Of a stretch of DNA of 36,803 nucleotides, positions 32,809 to 36,803 are shown piece by piece. This DNA is from Lachnospiraceae bacterium (GTDB lineage Bacteria > Bacillota > Clostridia > Lachnospirales > Lachnospiraceae): assembly GCA_017455435.1 (NCBI GenBank), contig JAFTAU010000094.1, positions 1-36,803 on the forward strand, read 5' to 3'. A model generated the notes under the pieces. It was not told the DNA's origin. It made no database searches and saw nothing but the letters and a program-made list of their open reading frames with translations. Within the stretch, counting starts at the first letter, position 1. Every line of letters starts with the position of its first letter. The position numbers and the translations under genes were made by a program.

Positions 32809-33855
32809 CTATTCCTTGCAGAGCAGGGCGTTTAGTCCGTAATAAAGCGCTTTTTGCATGGCGGGTGTTTTGTCCGGCACATCCAATACATTTATGTAGT
32901 AAGAAATAATGTCGCCGTCGTGATCCGCGAGCAGCTTTTGAAGGTCGTATTCCGGAGAGGTTTTGTCGTTTATCTCAATCACACCGTCCATATTAAGTAC
33001 GGCGTCCGTGTCAATGCTGAAGGCGGGATCGCGGCTGCCGGTCACGTTTACAATGAGCAAATCTCCCGGGTGAGAGGCGGCTTCTTCTTTTACGCATTGC
33101 TCCAGCGCCGCCTGGGTGAGGGTGATGTCAGACACCAGGTCAAAGCTGCGATACAATGTACGGGCAAGCGGATGCCACATAATGGTAAAGGATTTTTTGG
33201 TGACCTCGCCCACAAAGCAGCCGCGTGCGCCGATATCGGTGCGGTCCAGAGGCTCGGGGCTGCCGCAGTACGCCATGCGAGTGCCTTTGAACAGCTTTGG
33301 CTGATGAATGTGCCCGAGGGCGATATAATCAAAGCCGGATTTTGACAGGTCGGAATATTTGATCGGGGCGTGAAGAGCATCGCCGCCATGAGCGAGCAGC
33401 ACATGAATTCGCCCGTCCTGCGGCGCTCTGGCGCCGTCATATACAGGCTCGCGGAGCTCTTTTTTGTGGTAGCTGAGGCCGTGAACCTCGGTATTTATAT
33501 CTTCGAAATATACGCTCGACATACTATCGGACGAAAGCAGATACACGTTTTCGCCCAGATTAAAGTCCAGATAAGCGCAGTTTTCGGATAAATAATCGTG
33601 ATTTCCCGCGATAATGACCACGCGGGCTGTCTCCAGCCTCGAAAAGCTGTAAGCGGCTTCCTTTAGCTGGGTGGTAAGCGGCGGGGCGTTGAACAAATCC
33701 CCCGGAATAAGGAGCAGGTCGGCCTTTTCTGTGTTGCACAGATCCACCACTCGTCCGAGCGCACCGGCCACGTCCGAAGCTCTCTTTTTTCCGAGCTCCG
33801 AGCCGCTTTCCGGCGTGGCACCGATATGAAAATCTCCGGCATGAACAAACCGCAT
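32809..33855 (-). CDS. YhaO/SbcD-like metallophosphoesterase (DNA repair exonuclease)
   Basis: A 348-residue calcineurin-like phosphoesterase. The start at 33855 is set by AGGAGG 5 nt upstream. Metal-binding motifs appear in order: GDFHIG (7-12), GDLFN (52-56), GNHDY (84-88), LAHGGD and GHIHQPK. GDLFN has Asn at the last position, within the range seen in the Mre11 family. The fold is that of SbcD/Mre11 nucleases, and the paired YhaN-like ATPase supports a two-subunit end-processing complex. It is the first gene of the pair, with its own promoter. Confidence 0.87.
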   Translation of the reverse strand: MRFVHAGDFHIGATPESGSELGKKRASDVAGALGRVVDLCNTEKADLLLIPGDLFNAPPLTTQLKEAAYSFSRLETARVVIIAGNHDYLSENCAYLDFNLGENVYLLSSDSMSSVYFEDINTEVHGLSYHKKELREPVYDGARAPQDGRIHVLLAHGGDALHAPIKYSDLSKSGFDYIALGHIHQPKLFKGTRMAYCGSPEPLDRTDIGARGCFVGEVTKKSFTIMWHPLARTLYRSFDLVSDITLTQAALEQCVKEEAASHPGDLLIVNVTGSRDPAFSIDTDAVLNMDGVIEINDKTSPEYDLQKLLADHDGDIISYYINVLDVPDKTPAMQKALYYGLNALLCKE

Positions 33856-33886
33856 AACAACCTCCTTTTCAGACCAATATCTTTTT

Positions 33887-33916
33887 ATCATATTTTCTGT
33901 TTTCATACAATAACAA
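33887..33916 (-). promoter_or_regulatory. promoter of the YhaO-YhaN pair
   Basis: Minus-strand TTGTTA (33911-33916) and TATGAT (33887-33892), spacer 18 bp, 31 nt ahead of the ATG. It diverges from the lipoprotein promoter with 14 bp between the two -35 boxes. Confidence 0.55.
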
Positions 33917-33930
33917 AGGGCATAAAAGCA

Positions 33931-33959
33931 TTGACTGAATAGTAAAAAAAATTTATAAT
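33931..33959 (+). promoter_or_regulatory. promoter of the nucleoside-binding lipoprotein
   Basis: TTGACT (33931-33936) and TATAAT (33954-33959), spacer exactly 17 bp and A/T-rich. The start codon follows 57 nt later, after AAGGAGA. Confidence 0.85.
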
Positions 33960-34016
33960 ATTTCTGTCAAAATAAGCGCATAGAAATATGCCAAAAAAAG
34001 ATAAGGAGACACATCT

Positions 34017-35183
34017 ATGAAGAAGTTTTTGTCTGTTTTACTGGCACTGACGATGATCGCTTCCCTGGCTATGTTCGCAGGATGCGGCGATACCGACGAG
34101 ACGACCACCGCTGCAGCGGGAGAGTCTCAGGAAGAAGTCACCGGCGGAGATGAGACCGGCGCATACGAAATCGCGGTAGTTACCGATGTTGGACAGCTTA
34201 TGGACGGCGGTTTCAACCAGGGCACCTACGAAGGCGTCAAGGCCTATGCCGAAGCAAACGGAAAGACCTATCAGTACTATCAGCCCGCCAACGGCTCAGA
34301 TGCTACCGATAATGACCGTGTTGCCGCAATGCGTCAGGCTGTTCAGAACGGCGCGAAGGTTATCGTAGCTCCCGGCTTCCTGCAGGCCACCGCTATGACC
34401 ACCGTTGCTCTCGAGAGCCCCGATGTCAAGTTTGTTTTCGTTGATGGCTGGGCACTTGCCGATGAAGCCGGAAACATCATCCCCAACGTAACCGCTATCG
34501 TCTACAAAGAGCAGGAGTCCGGATATCTTGCCGGCTATGCTGCTGTTAAAGACGGCTACACCAAGCTCGGCGGAACCTTTGGCGGCGGCGGATCCAACCC
34601 CGCTTGCAACCGCTTCGCTTATGGTTATGTTCAGGGCGCGAAGGACGCTGCCGAAGAAATCGGTGCGGACATCGAAATCAGAATCAGCTTCCAGTACGGC
34701 GGATCTTTCAGCGCTTCTCCTGAGCTTGCCACCCAGATCGGCACCTGGTACAACAATGGTACTGAGGTAGTCTTCTCCTGCGGCGGCTCCATGATCCAGA
34801 GCGTTATTTCTGCGGCAAACGAGACCGAAGGCGGCAAGATTATCGGTGTCGATACCGACCAGTCAGTCCTCAGCGACCGCGTTATCACTTCTGCCATGAA
34901 GGGTCTTTCCGCCTCAGTTCAGAAGGTTCTGGGCGAGTACTATGACGGACAGTGGGATACCATTCTCGGCGGACAGGCCTCCAATCTCGGCGCAGCCGAC
35001 GATGCTACCGGCCTTCCTATCGAGACTTCAAAATTCAACACCTTTACTGCGGAAGATTACAACGCCATCTATGAAAAGATCAAGACCGGCGCAATCACTC
35101 CCGACGCCAATGTAGAAGGCTGCGAGGTTGCCGATTTCTGGACAGCTCTTACTGCCGGACATACTACGGTTGTTTATGAATAA
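34017..35183 (+). CDS. BMP-family substrate-binding lipoprotein (nucleoside ABC importer)
   Basis: A 388-residue exported protein. The signal peptide (KKFLSVLLALTMIASLAMFA) ends at a lipobox with Cys23. A Thr/Ala/Glu-rich linker (about 24-47) follows. The Med/BMP/PnrA-type binding domain begins EIAVVTDVGQLMDGGFNQGTY and includes GFLQATAMTTVA, FVFVDGW, ESGYLAGYAA and GVDTDQS. Family members bind purine nucleosides. The ATPase gene after it is the NupO/YufO type, which supports nucleoside uptake. Codon use is strongly biased (almost all GGC/GCC/ACC-type choices), consistent with high expression. An intrinsic terminator follows. Confidence 0.92.
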   Translation: MKKFLSVLLALTMIASLAMFAGCGDTDETTTAAAGESQEEVTGGDETGAYEIAVVTDVGQLMDGGFNQGTYEGVKAYAEANGKTYQYYQPANGSDATDNDRVAAMRQAVQNGAKVIVAPGFLQATAMTTVALESPDVKFVFVDGWALADEAGNIIPNVTAIVYKEQESGYLAGYAAVKDGYTKLGGTFGGGGSNPACNRFAYGYVQGAKDAAEEIGADIEIRISFQYGGSFSASPELATQIGTWYNNGTEVVFSCGGSMIQSVISAANETEGGKIIGVDTDQSVLSDRVITSAMKGLSASVQKVLGEYYDGQWDTILGGQASNLGAADDATGLPIETSKFNTFTAEDYNAIYEKIKTGAITPDANVEGCEVADFWTALTAGHTTVVYE

Positions 35184-35209
35184 TCCGGGACTCTGAATCT
35201 TCATTACAG

Positions 35210-35242
35210 GAGAGAAAGGGCTTTATGTCCTTTCTCTCTTTT
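35210..35242 (+). terminator. terminator between the lipoprotein and the ATPase
   Basis: A 10-bp perfect stem GAGAGAAAGG (35210-35219) pairs with CCTTTCTCTC (35229-35238) around a 9-nt loop, followed by TTTT. It would give more binding protein than transporter. Confidence 0.85.
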
Positions 35243-35284
35243 GCAGATATAAGGGAAAATCCTCCGTTGTATCTGCAAAAGAGA
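35235..35284 (+). repeat. 15-bp hairpin overlapping the terminator arm
   Basis: TCTCTTTTGCAGATA (35235-35249) is perfectly complementary to TATCTGCAAAAGAGA (35270-35284), with a 20-nt loop. It shares 35235-35238 and the T-run with the preceding terminator, so in read-through RNA the two stems compete. It ends 36 nt before the ATPase start. Confidence 0.8.
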
Positions 35285-35320
35285 AAAAATCCAACCAATC
35301 AAGAAAGGAGCAGAAACGGC

Positions 35321-36803
35321 ATGAGCGATTCACCGTACATTATTGAGATGCGCCATATCACCAAGGTATTCGGTACCAACCGGGCGAATGACGACATCAC
35401 ACTCCAGTTAAAAAAAGGCGAGATACACGCTCTGCTGGGCGAAAACGGCGCCGGAAAATCCACGCTGATGAGCGTACTTTTCGGCCTGTATGACCCCGAT
35501 GAAGGCGAGATTTACAAAAATGGAGAAAAGGTCACCATAAAAGACCCGAACGACGCCACGGCGCTCGGCATCGGAATGGTTCACCAGCACTTCAAGCTTG
35601 TAGAATGCTTCAGCGTCCTCGACAACATCATCCTCGGCAAGGAAGACACAAAGGCGGGCTTCCTCCAAAAAAAGACTGCCAGAGCAAAGGTCAGGGAGCT
35701 CAGTGAAAAATACGGGCTGTATGTGGATCTCGACGCCATAATCGAGGACATCACCGTTGGTATGCAGCAGCGCACCGAAATCTTAAAGATGCTGTATCGC
35801 GACAATGAAATCCTCATTTTCGACGAGCCCACCGCCGTTCTCACCCCCCAGGAAATCGAAGAGCTGATGCAGATTATGCGCAATCTTGCCGCAGAGGGAA
35901 AATCCATCCTCTTTATCACGCACAAGCTCAATGAAATCATGGAAGTGGCGGACCGCTGCTCGGTTCTGCGAAAGGGCAAATACATCGGCACGGTAAACGT
36001 GGCGGATACCACAAAAGAAGACCTCTCGGAAATGATGGTCGGCCACATGGTAAAATTTGCCGTCGACAAAGAGCCGGCAAAGCCCGCGGAGCCCGTTCTG
36101 CAGCTCAAAAATCTCATCGTAAAGAGCAAGACGGGACACAAGAACGCCGTTAATGACGTATCGTTTACAGTCAGGGCCGGAGAAATAGTCTGTATCGCCG
36201 GTATCGACGGAAACGGACAGACGGAGCTGGGATATGCCATAACCGGTCTGGAAAAAACCGATGGCGGCAGCATTATAATGTGCGGCGAAGACATCACCCG
36301 CAAAAACGTCCGCTACCGCTGCGACCATGGCATGAGCCACATTCCGGAAGACCGCCACAAACACGGACTGATTCTGGACTTCACTCTCCGTGAAAATATG
36401 GTTCTGAGGCGCTATCTGCAGCCCGAATTCCAAAACCACGGTTTCATCAAATTCAAAGAAGTGCGCGACTATGCCGAAAAGCTGGTGGAGGAATTTGACG
36501 TCCGCAGCAGCGACGGCGTGGATTCCACCGCGCGTTCGATGTCCGGCGGAAATCAGCAAAAGGCCATCGTAGCCAGAGAATTGGATCACGATCACAAGCT
36601 CCTCGTGGCTATCCAGCCTACCCGCGGTCTGGACGTCGGCGCCATCGAATTTATTCACAGCGAGATAGTCAAAAAACGCGACGAGGGCGCGGCCGTACTG
36701 CTGATATCCCTCGAGCTTGAAGAGATAATGAGTCTATCGGATCGCATTCTCGTTATGTACGAGGGCGAGATAATGGGTCAGCTCGATCCAAAGACCACCG
36801 ACA
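35321..36803 (+). CDS. nucleoside ABC importer ATPase, NupO-like, partial at right edge
   Basis: 494 codons are present; the frame is open at the window end. This is a fused double nucleotide-binding-domain ATPase. In the first domain Walker A is GENGAGKST (40-48), the signature is the variant ITVGMQQR (144-151) and Walker B is ILIFDEPTA (164-172). The second domain is degenerate: its Walker A site reads GIDGNGQTE, the signature is MSGGNQQK (about 407) and the Walker B Glu is replaced (VAIQPTRGLD). This pattern is usual for the RbsA/NupO family. AGGAG lies 10 nt before the ATG at 35321. Permease genes are expected just beyond the window. Confidence 0.94.
   Translation, partial: MSDSPYIIEMRHITKVFGTNRANDDITLQLKKGEIHALLGENGAGKSTLMSVLFGLYDPDEGEIYKNGEKVTIKDPNDATALGIGMVHQHFKLVECFSVLDNIILGKEDTKAGFLQKKTARAKVRELSEKYGLYVDLDAIIEDITVGMQQRTEILKMLYRDNEILIFDEPTAVLTPQEIEELMQIMRNLAAEGKSILFITHKLNEIMEVADRCSVLRKGKYIGTVNVADTTKEDLSEMMVGHMVKFAVDKEPAKPAEPVLQLKNLIVKSKTGHKNAVNDVSFTVRAGEIVCIAGIDGNGQTELGYAITGLEKTDGGSIIMCGEDITRKNVRYRCDHGMSHIPEDRHKHGLILDFTLRENMVLRRYLQPEFQNHGFIKFKEVRDYAEKLVEEFDVRSSDGVDSTARSMSGGNQQKAIVARELDHDHKLLVAIQPTRGLDVGAIEFIHSEIVKKRDEGAAVLLISLELEEIMSLSDRILVMYEGEIMGQLDPKTTD

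Noticed and set aside
35783-36658. Long antisense ORFs opposite the ABC ATPase
   Set aside because: They are shadows of the ATPase frame, which carries all expected motifs.

Overview
The window is a chromosomal replication-origin region of a low-GC-type Gram-positive bacterium (Firmicutes, most likely class Clostridia, and by feel an uncultured gut or rumen Lachnospiraceae/Oscillospiraceae-like lineage; the rank below class is inference). Evidence for this is the canonical order rnpA-rpmH-oriC-dnaA-dnaN-yaaA-recF-gyrB-gyrA, strong AGGAGG-type ribosome binding sites, sigma-A-type TTGACA/TATAAT promoters with 17-bp spacers, a type III glutamine synthetase, a class II aldolase, an OhrR-like MarR regulator and a BMP/NupO-type nucleoside transporter. 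Base composition is close to balanced.

Layout. (a) 1-1.7 kb, accessory: a possible 23-residue small ORF, an OhrR-like regulator whose promoter carries a perfect palindromic operator, and a Phd-Doc toxin-antitoxin pair. (b) 1.77-8.4 kb: tRNA-Ser(GCU), then glucose-6-phosphate isomerase, a conserved 88-residue protein, an unassigned short RNA gene candidate, an RsmF-type rRNA methyltransferase, class II fructose-bisphosphate aldolase and type III glutamine synthetase. (c) 8.3-8.9 kb: remains of a helix-turn-helix/nucleotidyltransferase gene with intact tandem operators, terminators and short repeats. (d) 8.9-17.9 kb, all on the minus strand: rpmH-rnpA-yidD-yidC-jag-mnmE-mnmG-rsmG, then parA-parB-DUF4446 from its own promoter, with a perfect parS site inside rsmG. 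(e) 17.95-19.96 kb: a bipartite oriC with helically phased DnaA boxes upstream of dnaA, and 23-bp repeats, further DnaA boxes and a DnaA-trio-like unwinding element between dnaA and dnaN. (f) 18.35-28.14 kb, plus strand: dnaA, dnaN, yaaA, recF, gyrB, gyrA, serS, ended by a strong terminator. (g) 28.2-29.2 kb: non-coding cluster with six exact-period 53-bp hairpin repeats, a REP-like hairpin, other inverted repeats and a small hypothetical gene. (h) 29.2-36.8 kb: a membrane-anchored SH3/GH18 hydrolase, a YhaN/YhaO-like (SbcC/SbcD-like) pair on the minus strand, and a BMP lipoprotein followed by the first 494 codons of its ABC ATPase, which runs off the window.

Together the genes cover initiation (DnaA, DnaN, oriC), origin segregation (ParAB-parS), supercoiling (gyrase), membrane insertion (YidC/YidD/Jag), and tRNA/rRNA modification. 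Transcription diverges from oriC, so the ribosomal, replication and segregation genes run co-directionally with the forks. The parts least explained by known families are the 53-bp repeat array at 28.2 kb, the RNA candidate at 3.7 kb, the truncated HTH gene with its operators at 8.3-8.7 kb and the overlapping hairpins between the nucleoside lipoprotein and its ATPase.
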